Assembly (NCBI RefSeq): GCF_002807055.1
Contig: NZ_NIXN01000001.1
Location: forward strand, 186,001 to 250,000
Direction: 5' to 3'
Length of the DNA: 64,000 nucleotides
Source: Confluentibacter citreus
Lineage (GTDB): Bacteria; Bacteroidota; Bacteroidia; Flavobacteriales; Flavobacteriaceae
Under the pieces are notes generated by a model, which did no database searches, was not told the DNA's origin, and saw only the letters and a program-made list of their open reading frames with translations. This document shows positions 7,419 to 16,309 of the stretch, piece by piece; positions within the stretch are counted from its first letter, which is position 1; each line of letters begins with the position of its first letter. The position numbers and the translations under genes were made by a program.

Positions 7419-8348
7419 CTAAACAAATTTTTGGCGTTCTATCATATACGTCGTCAATATGGTATTGAAATCCTTATTGATATCGGCCTCTACATAATTA
7501 ATTTTATATTGTGCACATTTTAAACGCAATGCATTAAAATAGGTGCTCACCGCAGTTGTGTAATTTTCCTTAATGGTATCGGCATACAGGTTGATATAGT
7601 CGCCGGTCTCCACATCTACAAAGCGTTTTGGGGTATTATCAAAATTAAAAGTGAATTCTTTTTCTTTATCAAATACATGAAATAAAATAACCTCATGCTT
7701 ATTGTACTTTAAATGCCTAAGCGCCTCAAAAAGCTTGGTTTCCTCTTGAGTGGTTTGGAACATATCGGTAAATAAAAAAATCATGGAGCGCTTGTGGATT
7801 TTCTCCGCGATTTCATGAAGGTACTTATACGTGTCCGTTTGCTTATTTATGGGTTTTGAAACTACCACATTGGACAACCTATTAAGCAACATTTGATGAT
7901 GGCGTTCGCTCCCTCTTTCTGGTGCATAAAAATCGTATTCATCGCTATAGATACTTAAACCAATGGCATCGCGTTGTTTTTTAAACAAGTACATTAATGA
8001 TGCAGATGCTAGAGCGGAAAACGCAATTTTGTTTAGATGCTGTATCGAAAAATTTGAGAGTTCGGGGTAATGCATGGAACTGCTATTATCGATGATGATG
8101 TGGCAACGCAAATTGGTTTCATCATCATAGCGTTTGGTATAAAGCTTATCTGTTTTGGCATATAACTTCCAATCGATATGGCGCGTGCTTTCGCCTTGAT
8201 TGTACATTTTGTGTTCAGCAAATTCAGCAGAAAACCCATGAAACGGACTTTTATGCATGCCAGAGATAAAACCTTCAACCACTTGTTTTGCAAGTAATTC
8301 CAAGTTTTTAAATCCTTCAGCTTTATTAAGTTCGTTTTGTATATTCAT
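7419..8348 (-). CDS. DUF58 domain-containing protein
   Basis: This is a 309-residue cytosolic protein of the DUF58 family. The conserved DUF58 block is seen at about 50-75 (YNQGESTRHIDWKLYAKTDKL, in part), followed by a von Willebrand A-like metal-site sequence IIIDNSSSMHY near residue 95. DUF58 proteins are usually encoded with MoxR AAA+ ATPases and BatA-like proteins and are thought to help assemble or activate other proteins; no moxR is seen here. I chose ATG 8348 (MNIQNELNKAEG) because the upstream in-frame extension reads through the GC-rich repeat at 8350-8381. The gene is flanked by inverted copies of that repeat. Confidence 0.85.
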   Translation of the reverse strand: MNIQNELNKAEGFKNLELLAKQVVEGFISGMHKSPFHGFSAEFAEHKMYNQGESTRHIDWKLYAKTDKLYTKRYDDETNLRCHIIIDNSSSMHYPELSNFSIQHLNKIAFSALASASLMYLFKKQRDAIGLSIYSDEYDFYAPERGSERHHQMLLNRLSNVVVSKPINKQTDTYKYLHEIAEKIHKRSMIFLFTDMFQTTQEETKLFEALRHLKYNKHEVILFHVFDKEKEFTFNFDNTPKRFVDVETGDYINLYADTIKENYTTAVSTYFNALRLKCAQYKINYVEADINKDFNTILTTYMIERQKFV

Positions 8349-8349
8349 A

Positions 8350-8381
8350 AGCCCCACCCAGCCTCCCCTGAGGGGAGGAGC
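8350..8381. repeat. GC-rich repeat element, right copy flanking the DUF58 gene
   Basis: The plus strand begins AGCCCCACCCAGCC and ends GAGGGGAGGAG. It is the inverted counterpart of 7388-7418, with roughly three quarters of positions shared by eye. It starts one base upstream of the DUF58 start codon. Confidence 0.6.
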
Positions 8382-8431
8382 AACCATTAATTCGTATGTT
8401 TAGTCCTTAATTATAACGTTTTAGGCTAGAC

Positions 8432-8974
8432 TTAAATTATTCCATCAACGATACCATATGTTACAGATTCTTGTGCGCCCATCCAATGGTCCCTATTAAA
8501 ATCCTTCATGATTTTTTCAAAAGATTGTCCGCAATTTTCAGCCAATAGTCTCGCACTTAATTCTTTGGTTAGTATAATTTCTTTTGCTGTAATTTCAATA
8601 TCACTAGCTTGTCCACGTGCCCCGCCACTTGGTTGGTGAATCATCACTCGGGCATGAGGCTGAATAAACCGTTTGCCTTTTGTTCCGGCAGACAAGAGAA
8701 TGGAACCCATAGATGCGGCAAATCCTGTACAAATGGTAGAAATATCACTGTTTAATGATTTAATACAATCATATACTGAAAAGCCTGAGGTCACGTAACC
8801 ACCCGGGCTATTGATGTATAAATGAATATCTTTTGTTTCTAAAGCATCTAAATACATTAATCTATCTATCACATGTTTAGCCGATTTATCATCTACTTGA
8901 CCCCAAAGGAATATTTTACGTTGTTCTAATAACTTACTGTCTATAGCGTTTTGAACTTTTACTTTATTACTCAT
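8432..8974 (-). CDS. clpP: ClpP-family serine protease subunit
   Basis: This 180-residue protein has the ClpP fold and catalytic triad: Ser88 in GFAASMGS, His113 in MIHQPSGG and Asp162 in NRDHWM. INSPGG (54-59) is the oxyanion-region motif. ClpP forms tetradecameric barrels that degrade substrates fed by ClpX or ClpA/C ATPases. The usual tig-clpP-clpX context is absent; the gene follows trxA. It has no long propeptide. This suggests a second, stand-alone ClpP paralogue rather than the main one, although only this window is visible. A terminator for trxA lies between the two genes, so clpP may need its own promoter. Confidence 0.9.
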   Translation of the reverse strand: MSNKVKVQNAIDSKLLEQRKIFLWGQVDDKSAKHVIDRLMYLDALETKDIHLYINSPGGYVTSGFSVYDCIKSLNSDISTICTGFAASMGSILLSAGTKGKRFIQPHARVMIHQPSGGARGQASDIEITAKEIILTKELSARLLAENCGQSFEKIMKDFNRDHWMGAQESVTYGIVDGII

Positions 8975-8995
8975 AATCTATTAATTTTTAACTAA

Positions 8996-9030
8996 AATAA
9001 AAAAAGGTTTACCATAATGGCAAACCTTTT
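8996..9030 (-). terminator. terminator downstream of trxA
   Basis: AAAAGGTTT-a-CCATAATGG-c-AAACCTTTT forms a strong hairpin (9001-9030). On the minus strand it is followed by a T-run. Confidence 0.8.
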
Positions 9031-9052
9031 CAATTTTCTTTTTTCATTTATA

Positions 9053-9370
9053 TTATAAAAGCGAATCAATAGCTTCTGTATAAGCCGCCTTTGGTGCTAC
9101 ACCTACCTGGCGACCAACAACTTCTCCATTTTGAAACACCAAAACGGTTGGTATGTTACGCACCCCGTACTTTGCAGCAAATTCTTGGTTGGCATCTACA
9201 TCTACTTTTCCAACAACCGCTTTGCCTTCGTATTCTTCACTAATTTGTTCAATGATTGGCCCAACCATTCTACATGGCCCACACCAAGCTGCCCAAAAAT
9301 CAACCAATACCGGCTTACTACTTTTTAATACTGTTTCCTCAAATGTTGCATCTGTTATTTCTAATGCCAT
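9053..9370 (-). CDS. trxA: thioredoxin
   Basis: This is a 105-residue cytosolic disulfide reductant. The active site WCGPC is at 29-33 (Cys30, Cys33), the conserved Asp24 in VDFWA is present, and the cis-Pro loop is in NIPTV. The length is normal for TrxA. It starts at ATG 9370 and a TAAATTTG -7 element lies 42-49 bp upstream. It ends in its own terminator before clpP. Confidence 0.97.
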   Translation of the reverse strand: MALEITDATFEETVLKSSKPVLVDFWAAWCGPCRMVGPIIEQISEEYEGKAVVGKVDVDANQEFAAKYGVRNIPTVLVFQNGEVVGRQVGVAPKAAYTEAIDSLL

Positions 9371-9411
9371 AATATTTATATTTTACGTGTTCGACTTTTA
9401 ATTTTAAAACA

Positions 9412-9419
9412 CAAATTTA
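9412..9419 (-). promoter_or_regulatory. -7 element of the trxA promoter
   Basis: TAAATTTG on the minus strand matches TAnnTTTG and lies 42 bp upstream of the trxA ATG. No clear -33 TTTG is seen. The remaining non-coding DNA up to 9632 shows nothing I can name. Confidence 0.5.
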
Positions 9420-9632
9420 GTCAAAAAAAACTCTAAAGCTTACAAGCTAACAATTTGTTTTACTTATAACCGCATTGTTTAGCGTTATGCTAATTTGGGG
9501 ATCCCTTTTTTATAAATATATCAGACTGTTAGTTTTATACTTTTCTTTTTTGCAAAGAATGAGTTTTCTGTATTAGGTAAATCAGAAAAGCTTAAATAAT
9601 GAGATCAAAAAAACAAAAAAAATATTTTTATA

Positions 9633-9655
9633 GTTAGGATTCCTTACTATATTTG
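9633..9655 (+). promoter_or_regulatory. operator and -7 element upstream of the CPVC redox gene
   Basis: GTTAGGATTCCTTAC (9633-9647) is an imperfect palindrome abutting the perfect -7 element TATATTTG (9648-9655). The same 15-mer, with two changes, recurs upstream of the adjacent marR gene at 9940-9954. It is therefore the likely MarR binding site. Confidence 0.7.
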
Positions 9656-9690
9656 TAATGCAATAATGCAACAAATTAAATTTTATTAAA

Positions 9691-9924
9691 ATGAAAAAAT
9701 CCATTTTTTATCATGCAGGTTGTCCTGTATGTATTAGTGCAGAACATGACATTGTTGAATTAATAGGTGCCGATAACGTTGAAATTATCCATCTAGGAGA
9801 GAACAATTCAAAAATTGCTGAAGCTGAAAAAGTAGGTGTTAAATCGGTTCCCGCTTTGCTTACACCAAAAGGAAATGTGTTACATCTCAATTTTGGGGCT
9901 TCTATGGAGGCTGTAAAAGGTTAA
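9691..9924 (+). CDS. small thioredoxin/glutaredoxin-fold protein with CPVC motif
   Basis: This 77-residue protein has a thioredoxin-like beta strand (KKSIFYHAG), a CPVC redox pair (Cys11, Cys14) and a later cis-proline segment KSVPALLTP, the hallmarks of a minimal glutaredoxin-like fold. It is likely a cytosolic thiol-disulfide exchange protein; the substrate is unknown. It is transcribed just ahead of a MarR regulator, and the two genes share a near-identical operator. It is therefore probably the regulator's target and may be induced by oxidative or electrophile stress. The start ATG 9691 follows a promoter whose -7 element is TATATTTG. Confidence 0.8.
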   Translation: MKKSIFYHAGCPVCISAEHDIVELIGADNVEIIHLGENNSKIAEAEKVGVKSVPALLTPKGNVLHLNFGASMEAVKG

Positions 9925-9926
9925 TT

Positions 9927-9958
9927 TTTGCTTTTTAAAGTTAGGATTACTAACTTTG
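9927..9958 (+). promoter_or_regulatory. marR promoter with overlapping operator
   Basis: TTTG (9927-9930), a 20-bp spacer and TAACTTTG (9951-9958) fit the Bacteroidota consensus. The perfect palindrome GTTAG-GATTA-CTAAC (9940-9954) overlaps the -7 element, as expected for autorepression. Confidence 0.75.
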
Positions 9959-9992
9959 CCTGTCAATATTATTAAGTTGGCAGGCATTTTTT

Positions 9993-10601
9993 ATGGAAAA
10001 TAATGTGTTTGACCCACAGAATCAAGAAACAGACCTTTCAAGCAAAATAGTTGCTGGCTTAGAACGCATTTCTGAAGCTTTCAAGGTATTACTATGGGAA
10101 AAAGCGACTGCATTGGGCATAAGCCCTATACAGATACAAATACTTATTTTTATTGCTTACCATAAACCGGCATTGTGCAATGTGAGTCATTTAGCAAAAG
10201 AATTTAATGTATCAAAACCTACCATTAGCGATGCCATTAGATCTTTGGATAAAAAAGGATTTATTGAAAAGGACCATTCATCATCAGACAACAGAAGTTA
10301 TACCATTAAGTTATCCGATTCAGGAGTAAACATAGTTTCCAATACCGAAAACTTTGCATATCCATTAAAAAAACAATTAAGTAGCATTCATCCATCTGAT
10401 CTGGAAACCCTTTTTAAAGCGTTGAGCACTTTTATTTATCAGCTTAATAGACATGGTATTTTAACCGTACAAAGAACATGTTATGCATGTAAATTCTATA
10501 ACAACAACTTAAACTCCCACTATTGCAATCTTTTAGAAAAAGAATTATTAAACTCTGAAATTAGAATTGATTGTCATGAATTTGAGGATAAAATTAATTA
10601 A
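9993..10601 (+). CDS. MarR-family regulator with C-terminal cysteine cluster
   Basis: This 202-residue winged-helix DNA-binding protein has a recognition region at about 60-100 (VSHLAKEFNVSKPTISDAIRSLDKKG) followed by the wing (HSSSDNRSYTIKL). Unusually, the C-terminal 45 residues hold four cysteines: Cys163, Cys166, Cys178 and Cys194, spaced C-X2-C-X11-C-X15-C. Such spacing suits an Fe-S cluster or zinc, so the protein may sense redox state or metal. It likely represses itself and the upstream CPVC gene through the shared palindrome. The gene runs tail-to-tail into dnaE with an 8-bp overlap. Confidence 0.9.
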   Translation: MENNVFDPQNQETDLSSKIVAGLERISEAFKVLLWEKATALGISPIQIQILIFIAYHKPALCNVSHLAKEFNVSKPTISDAIRSLDKKGFIEKDHSSSDNRSYTIKLSDSGVNIVSNTENFAYPLKKQLSSIHPSDLETLFKALSTFIYQLNRHGILTVQRTCYACKFYNNNLNSHYCNLLEKELLNSEIRIDCHEFEDKIN

Positions 10602-13600
10602 GCTTAAAATACACCTCTTGATTCTCCAATTCACTAAGTAATTCTTGTGAGATTTTCACTTTTTGTTTTCTACTGGGCATTTGTAACTTTATTTGTTCTT
10701 TATGATCATAGATTACAAAATTAAGCATGTGATTACCCGGATGCATGTGCATTAAATCTTTTAATTGCGCTATTTTATCCGCTTTTAAATCTTCAATATT
10801 AAGTTGAATGGATAATTTTTTAGCATAATTTTCCATCACATCGTGCAGCAATTGGAAACTATTAAACTGCAAACGGGGTTCACTCATGTTACCTGTTTCT
10901 TTGTTTATCCAACCTTCACGAATCAATGTTTTAACGAACACAAAATTGTTTTTCATTAAAAAGTGTCTGAATTTTAGATATTCTTCTCCGAAAATGCGGA
11001 ACTCAAAACTATCGGTATAATCTTCAACAGTAAATGATGCCCAACCTTTACCTTGTTTGCTCACTCGGTATTGCACATCGGTAACTACGCCCCCAAAAAC
11101 CAGTTCTCTATTTACAAATGCATTTAAATCCTTAAACAAAGCCAAACTAGCATTACAGAAGGTATTCATTTCAATTTTAAAATCATCTAGCGGGTGACCA
11201 GAAATATAAATACCAACCACTTCTTTTTCCCTAGCCAATTTTTCCATTGTGCCCCATTCTTCGCATGGTGGCACTTGTGGCTCTGCTATTTGCACATCAC
11301 TGGCATCACCAAACAAACTGACCTGCGCCGAGTTTTCGTTGTCTTGATGCTTGGCGCCATAGCGAATCGCCTTTTCTAAAAAGGTAATGCCATCGCCATC
11401 ATCATGAAAATATTGGGCGCGATGTGTTATTTTAAATCCATCAAAACCCCCAGCTAAAGCCAAGTTTTCAAAAGCCTTTTTATTAGCAGCCCGTAAATCG
11501 ATACGCTTAGCAAAGTCGAAAATGGATTTATAGGGCCCTTCTTTTTTTCTATTTTCCACAATGGTTACTACGGCACCGTGACCCACTCCTTTAATTGCAC
11601 CCATGCCAAAACGCACAGCACCATCTTTATTTACCGAAAACTTGTAATAAGATTCATTGACATCTGGACCAAGCACGGGTAACTTCATACGCTTACATTC
11701 TTCCATAAAGAAAGTGACTTGCTTAATATCGTTCATGTTATTGGATAACACCGCTGCCATATACTCCGCAGGATAATGCGCTTTTAAATATGCTGTTTGA
11801 TAGGCTATCCATGCATAACAGGTGGAATGCGATTTATTAAACGCATAACTCGCAAAGGCTTCCCAATCTTTCCAAACTTTTTCCAAAATTTTGGCATCAT
11901 GACCATTCGCGCTGGCTTGTTCTACAAATTTTGGCTTCATTTTATCGAGTACCGAAATTTGCTTTTTTCCCATGGCTTTACGTAATACATCCGCTTCACC
12001 TTTTGTAAATCCAGCAAGTTTTTGCGACAGAAGCATCACCTGCTCTTGATACACCGTAATACCATAGGTTTCCTTTAGGTATTCTTCCATGGCAGGTAAA
12101 TCGTATTCAATCACCTCAGCACCATGTTTTCTTCGGACAAAACTGGGAATATACTCCATGGGTCCCGGGCGATAGAGTGCATTCATCGCAATTAAATCTT
12201 CAAAAACGGTAGGTTTTAAATCTTTAAGATGTTTTTGCATACCGGGCGACTCGTATTGGAACACACCAACAGTTTCACCTTTTTGGAATAACTCATAGGT
12301 TTTATCATCATCCAACGGAAAATTATCAGGGTCTAATGTAATGCCGTGTTTTGCCTTGACTATTTTAACCGTGTCCTTAATTAAGGTCAATGTTTTCAGT
12401 CCTAAGAAATCCATTTTTAACAATCCGGCTTCTTCAACGACCGAGTTATCAAATTGGGTAACATATAAATCGGAATCCTTTGCGGTGGCAACTGGGACGA
12501 ATTTGGTAATATCGTCTGGTGTAATAATAACGCCGCAGGCATGAATACCTGTATTTCTAACAGAACCTTCAAGTATGCGTGCCAGATTTACAGTTTCGGC
12601 TTCCAAACCATCGCCTTCAGAAATGTTTAATAATTGATTGATTTTATCTAAGTCTTCAGACCGAAACTTGCTGTTCAATTCCTTTTCGGTTAAACCAAAA
12701 ATCCGATCTAGTTTGGACATGGTCGGAATTAATTTGGCAATTCTATCGGCATCAAATAATGGTAAATCCAATACACGTGCGGTATCACGAATAGACGATT
12801 TAGCAGCCATCGTACCATAAGTAATGATCTGCGCTACCTGATTACTTCCATATTTTTTGATAACGTAATCCATAACCCTGCTTCGACCTTCATCATCAAA
12901 ATCGATGTCAATATCGGGCATGCTGATACGGTCGGGGTTAAGGAATCTCTCAAAAAGCAAATCGTACTTAAGCGGATCAATATTAGTAATCCATAGGCAA
13001 TAAGCAACCACCGAACCTGCCGCAGAACCACGCCCTGGCCCCACCGAAACATCCATATTGCGGGCTTCACGAATAAAATCTTCTACAATCAAGAAATACC
13101 CGGGATAACCTGTATTTTGAATAACATCGAGTTCAAAATCAATACGTTCCTTAATATCATCAGGAAAGTCTTCACCATACCTTTTTTTGGCTCCTTGATA
13201 GGTTAAATGACGTAAATAAGCATTTTCACCACGCTTACCGCCATCAACCAAATCTTCTTTATTTTTAAACGATTCGGGAATGTCAAAGGCCGGCAGTAAG
13301 ACTTCTCTAGCCAAACTATACGTTTCGATTTTATCAACGACTTCCTGAATATTTGTAATTGCTTCGGGCAAATCCTTGAATAAGGCTTTCATCTCTTCCG
13401 AAGACTTAAAATAATAATCTTGGTTTGGCAAACCATATCGGTATCCGCGACCGCGACCAATAGGTGTAGCTTGTTTTTCGCCATCTTTTACACATAGTAA
13501 AATATCATGGGCGTTGGCATCTTCTTTTTTGCGATAATAGGTATTGTTTGTCGCAACTAATTTAATAGCATGCTTTTTTGAAAACTCTATGAGCACCGAA

Positions 13601-14982
13601 TTCACTCTATTTTCATCTTCTTGTTTATGGCGCATAAGTTCAATATACAAATCATCGCCAAACTGTTCTTTCCACCAAAGCAAGGCTTCTTCAGCTTGAT
13701 TTTCGCCAACGTTTAAAACTTTGCTGGGTACTTCGCCATATAAATTTCCTGTTAAAACAATCAGGTCTTCTTTGTATTGCTGAATGAGATTTCTATCGAT
13801 TCTAGGTAAATAATAAAACCCATCTACAAAAGCATGTGATGACAATTTAGCCAGATTGTGATATCCCTTTTTGCTTTTTGCCAAAAATACGATTTGATAC
13901 CCATTGTCCTTTCTGGTTTTATCGGTATGGTCTTCACAGACAAAAAACTCACAACCTAAAATGGGCTTGATTTCTTTAGCTGTTGGCGTTTCTGCTTTTT
14001 CTATAGCGGCATCATTTTTTGCTTTTACTGCTCTATTATGATTACTGACGGATTTAACAAAGTGAAACGCCCCCATCATATTGGCATGATCGGTTAAGGC
14101 TACCGCTGGCATGTTGTGTTCTGCAGCAGCCGCAACCAAATCATCAATACTTATGGTTGACTGCAAAACCGAAAACTGGGAATGGTTGTGAAGATGAACA
14201 AAATCAACATCAGCTAAATCAGATATATTTTGTTTTATGTCCTCAGTAGAAATAGTTTCAACCTTAACGTTTTTAAGACGCTCTTTAATTTTAGCACTTT
14301 CTTGTTTTAGGTTAATATGCTTTAATCCGATAAGTTGAATCGTTTTCGGATTTGCTTCATTAAAATCCTTAAAATAATTTGGTTGAACATCGAGCTGTTC
14401 TTTGGTATATTCCCCTAAACGAACCAACTCCAAAAAGCAACGTGTGGTTGCCTCCACATCGGCTGTGGCATTATGTGCTTCAGCAAAAGGCTCATTAAAT
14501 AAAAACTCATGTAATTCCGTTAAAGTTGGCAATTTAAACTTTCCATAGCGTCCGCCTGGAATTTGGCATAAACTCGCGGTATGTTCGGTACAAGTATCTA
14601 AAACAGGGAGTTCTTGTAGTGGGTTTGCAACATTTTCACGTACAAATTCGGCCCCCATAATATTCAAGTCGAATGTCACATTTTGTCCGACCACAAATTT
14701 GGTTTTGCTTAAAGCTTCATTAAATTTTTCTAAAACCTCAGCTAGTGGAATACCTTGTTCTTGGGCTAATTCGGTTGAAATACCATGCACTTTTTCGGCA
14801 TCATAAGGGATATTAAATCCGTCTGGTTGCACCAAATAATCTTGATGTTCAATACAATTACCCATAGCATCATGTAATTGCCATGCTATTTGAATACAGC
14901 GCGGCCAATTATCAACATCGGTAATAGGCGCATCCCATCGTTTTGGCAATCCTGTGGTTTCGGTATCGAAAATTAAATACAT
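10594..14982 (-). CDS. dnaE: DNA polymerase III alpha subunit with fused proofreading exonuclease
   Basis: This 1462-residue replicative polymerase has an N-terminal DEDDh exonuclease (1-200) with Asp6 and Glu8 in FDTETTG, Asp105, His170 and Asp175. A linker follows, then the PHP domain begins at about 260 (VHLHNHSQFSVL). The polymerase palm carries GPGRGSAAGS and MPDIDIDFDD. A helix-hairpin-helix region and an OB fold (ELVFGGVVTDVQYR) follow. In E. coli the exonuclease is a separate protein (DnaQ); a cis-encoded exonuclease is typical of Bacteroidota DnaE as I know it. The start ATG 14982 gives the exonuclease motif at once. It overlaps the marR 3' end by 8 bp. Confidence 0.95.
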   Translation of the reverse strand: MYLIFDTETTGLPKRWDAPITDVDNWPRCIQIAWQLHDAMGNCIEHQDYLVQPDGFNIPYDAEKVHGISTELAQEQGIPLAEVLEKFNEALSKTKFVVGQNVTFDLNIMGAEFVRENVANPLQELPVLDTCTEHTASLCQIPGGRYGKFKLPTLTELHEFLFNEPFAEAHNATADVEATTRCFLELVRLGEYTKEQLDVQPNYFKDFNEANPKTIQLIGLKHINLKQESAKIKERLKNVKVETISTEDIKQNISDLADVDFVHLHNHSQFSVLQSTISIDDLVAAAAEHNMPAVALTDHANMMGAFHFVKSVSNHNRAVKAKNDAAIEKAETPTAKEIKPILGCEFFVCEDHTDKTRKDNGYQIVFLAKSKKGYHNLAKLSSHAFVDGFYYLPRIDRNLIQQYKEDLIVLTGNLYGEVPSKVLNVGENQAEEALLWWKEQFGDDLYIELMRHKQEDENRVNSVLIEFSKKHAIKLVATNNTYYRKKEDANAHDILLCVKDGEKQATPIGRGRGYRYGLPNQDYYFKSSEEMKALFKDLPEAITNIQEVVDKIETYSLAREVLLPAFDIPESFKNKEDLVDGGKRGENAYLRHLTYQGAKKRYGEDFPDDIKERIDFELDVIQNTGYPGYFLIVEDFIREARNMDVSVGPGRGSAAGSVVAYCLWITNIDPLKYDLLFERFLNPDRISMPDIDIDFDDEGRSRVMDYVIKKYGSNQVAQIITYGTMAAKSSIRDTARVLDLPLFDADRIAKLIPTMSKLDRIFGLTEKELNSKFRSEDLDKINQLLNISEGDGLEAETVNLARILEGSVRNTGIHACGVIITPDDITKFVPVATAKDSDLYVTQFDNSVVEEAGLLKMDFLGLKTLTLIKDTVKIVKAKHGITLDPDNFPLDDDKTYELFQKGETVGVFQYESPGMQKHLKDLKPTVFEDLIAMNALYRPGPMEYIPSFVRRKHGAEVIEYDLPAMEEYLKETYGITVYQEQVMLLSQKLAGFTKGEADVLRKAMGKKQISVLDKMKPKFVEQASANGHDAKILEKVWKDWEAFASYAFNKSHSTCYAWIAYQTAYLKAHYPAEYMAAVLSNNMNDIKQVTFFMEECKRMKLPVLGPDVNESYYKFSVNKDGAVRFGMGAIKGVGHGAVVTIVENRKKEGPYKSIFDFAKRIDLRAANKKAFENLALAGGFDGFKITHRAQYFHDDGDGITFLEKAIRYGAKHQDNENSAQVSLFGDASDVQIAEPQVPPCEEWGTMEKLAREKEVVGIYISGHPLDDFKIEMNTFCNASLALFKDLNAFVNRELVFGGVVTDVQYRVSKQGKGWASFTVEDYTDSFEFRIFGEEYLKFRHFLMKNNFVFVKTLIREGWINKETGNMSEPRLQFNSFQLLHDVMENYAKKLSIQLNIEDLKADKIAQLKDLMHMHPGNHMLNFVIYDHKEQIKLQMPSRKQKVKISQELLSELENQEVYFKLN

Positions 14983-15152
14983 TTTTTGGTTTAGATGCTT
15001 GTTGTTAAGTCGTTTAGAGATTTTAAACGAAGTTTATAAAATTACATAGAATTTATGCTTTTTTGAATTGAAGTTATTAAGAGTTTTGAACAAAGACCAA
15101 ATACTTTTTTAAATTAAAATACCCTATTTTTGAAACTATCAAACAAAATACC

Positions 15153-16214
15153 ATGAGCATTAAACTTTTAACATTAGGCTTAGCGATGTCGTTTTTAAGC
15201 AGTAAAGCACAAAATATTCCACTGTACATTGGCACCTATACCGATGGCACTAGTGAAGGCATTTACAAATTAGAATTTAACCCAGCAACTGGGGAACTTA
15301 GTAATTTACAATTAGCAGGAATTACTCAAAGCCCATCATTTATAGCCTATTCACCAAACAAAAAGTATTTGTATGCCGTCAACGAAAGTCTTGAGGGCTT
15401 CGTTTCCGCATACAAAATTCAAGAAAATGGTCAGTTGCAATTTTTAAATAAAGTAGATAGTAATGGCAAAGGGCCTTGTCATATTTCTTTAAACAGACAA
15501 GGAAACAAAGCCGTAGTATCCAACTATGGTGGAGGTACTGCTTCCATTTATAACATTGCAAGGGACGGAAAACTCAATGAAGCGTCACAGGTTTTTGATT
15601 ATAATACGGCAGATAGAAAATCGCATGCACATTCGGCACAATTTTTTAAAGACGAATTATTTATTGCCGATTTAGGTATGAATGCCTTGTATCAATACAA
15701 ATTAAAAAATGACACGTATGAATTAGCCTTACCAGACATTGTTCAGATGGAAGGAAATCCAGGCCCTCGACATTTCGCCATAACAAAAACAGGTCAATTT
15801 ATCTATATTATAAATGAATATGGAAGTTCAGTAACTTCAGTTAAAAGAACAGATACTGGTTTTGAACAGATTGATTACGATTCAACCCTAGATGAAAACT
15901 ATAAAGGGAAAAATTCGTGCGCCGATATTCATTTGTCAAAAAATGAACTTTACTTATACGGCTCAAACAGAGGCGAAAATTCCATTGTCGTCTATAAAAG
16001 AAATAAAATAGATGGCACTATTGAAAAAATTCAAACCATGCCTGTTCATGGTGATTGGCCAAGAAATTTTACGTTAGACCCAACCGGGAAATTTTTACTG
16101 GTAGCCAATCAAAGAAGTCAGAATATCACTGTTTTTAAAGTTGATACCCCAACAGGAAAACTCTCTTTTTTAAATGAGGTAAAAGTGCCCAGTCCTGTTT
16201 GTTTATTGTTTTAA
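15153..16214 (+). CDS. lactonase-family seven-bladed beta-propeller protein
   Basis: This 353-residue protein has a probable signal peptide (about 1-19, ending SSKAQN) and the lactonase/6-phosphogluconolactonase propeller signature: LYIGTYTDGTSEGIY at the start, GKGPCHISLNRQG and GPRHFAITKTG repeats, and WPRNFTLDPTGKFLLVAN near the end. The family hydrolyses sugar lactones such as 6-phosphogluconolactone, but the substrate here is uncertain, and export argues against a role in the cytosolic pentose phosphate pathway. It stands alone between dnaE and rpsP. Confidence 0.85.
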   Translation: MSIKLLTLGLAMSFLSSKAQNIPLYIGTYTDGTSEGIYKLEFNPATGELSNLQLAGITQSPSFIAYSPNKKYLYAVNESLEGFVSAYKIQENGQLQFLNKVDSNGKGPCHISLNRQGNKAVVSNYGGGTASIYNIARDGKLNEASQVFDYNTADRKSHAHSAQFFKDELFIADLGMNALYQYKLKNDTYELALPDIVQMEGNPGPRHFAITKTGQFIYIINEYGSSVTSVKRTDTGFEQIDYDSTLDENYKGKNSCADIHLSKNELYLYGSNRGENSIVVYKRNKIDGTIEKIQTMPVHGDWPRNFTLDPTGKFLLVANQRSQNITVFKVDTPTGKLSFLNEVKVPSPVCLLF

Positions 16215-16231
16215 GAAAAGTCCAATTATTA

Positions 16232-16262
16232 ATTGTTAATTGTTAATTATTAATTATCTTTG
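16232..16262 (+). promoter_or_regulatory. rpsP promoter
   Basis: ATTG (16232-16235), a 19-bp spacer and TATCTTTG (16255-16262) fit the -33/-7 consensus with one mismatch. They lie about 48 bp before the rpsP ATG. Confidence 0.65.
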
Positions 16263-16309
16263 CGCCCTTATTAATAACCGAGGTCGAGAACCTCAAATAA
16301 TTAATTATT

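Noticed and set aside
9420-9632. A small RNA or gene in the trxA / CPVC intergenic region
   Set aside because: No terminator, consensus promoter or open frame beyond the noted -7 elements is visible.
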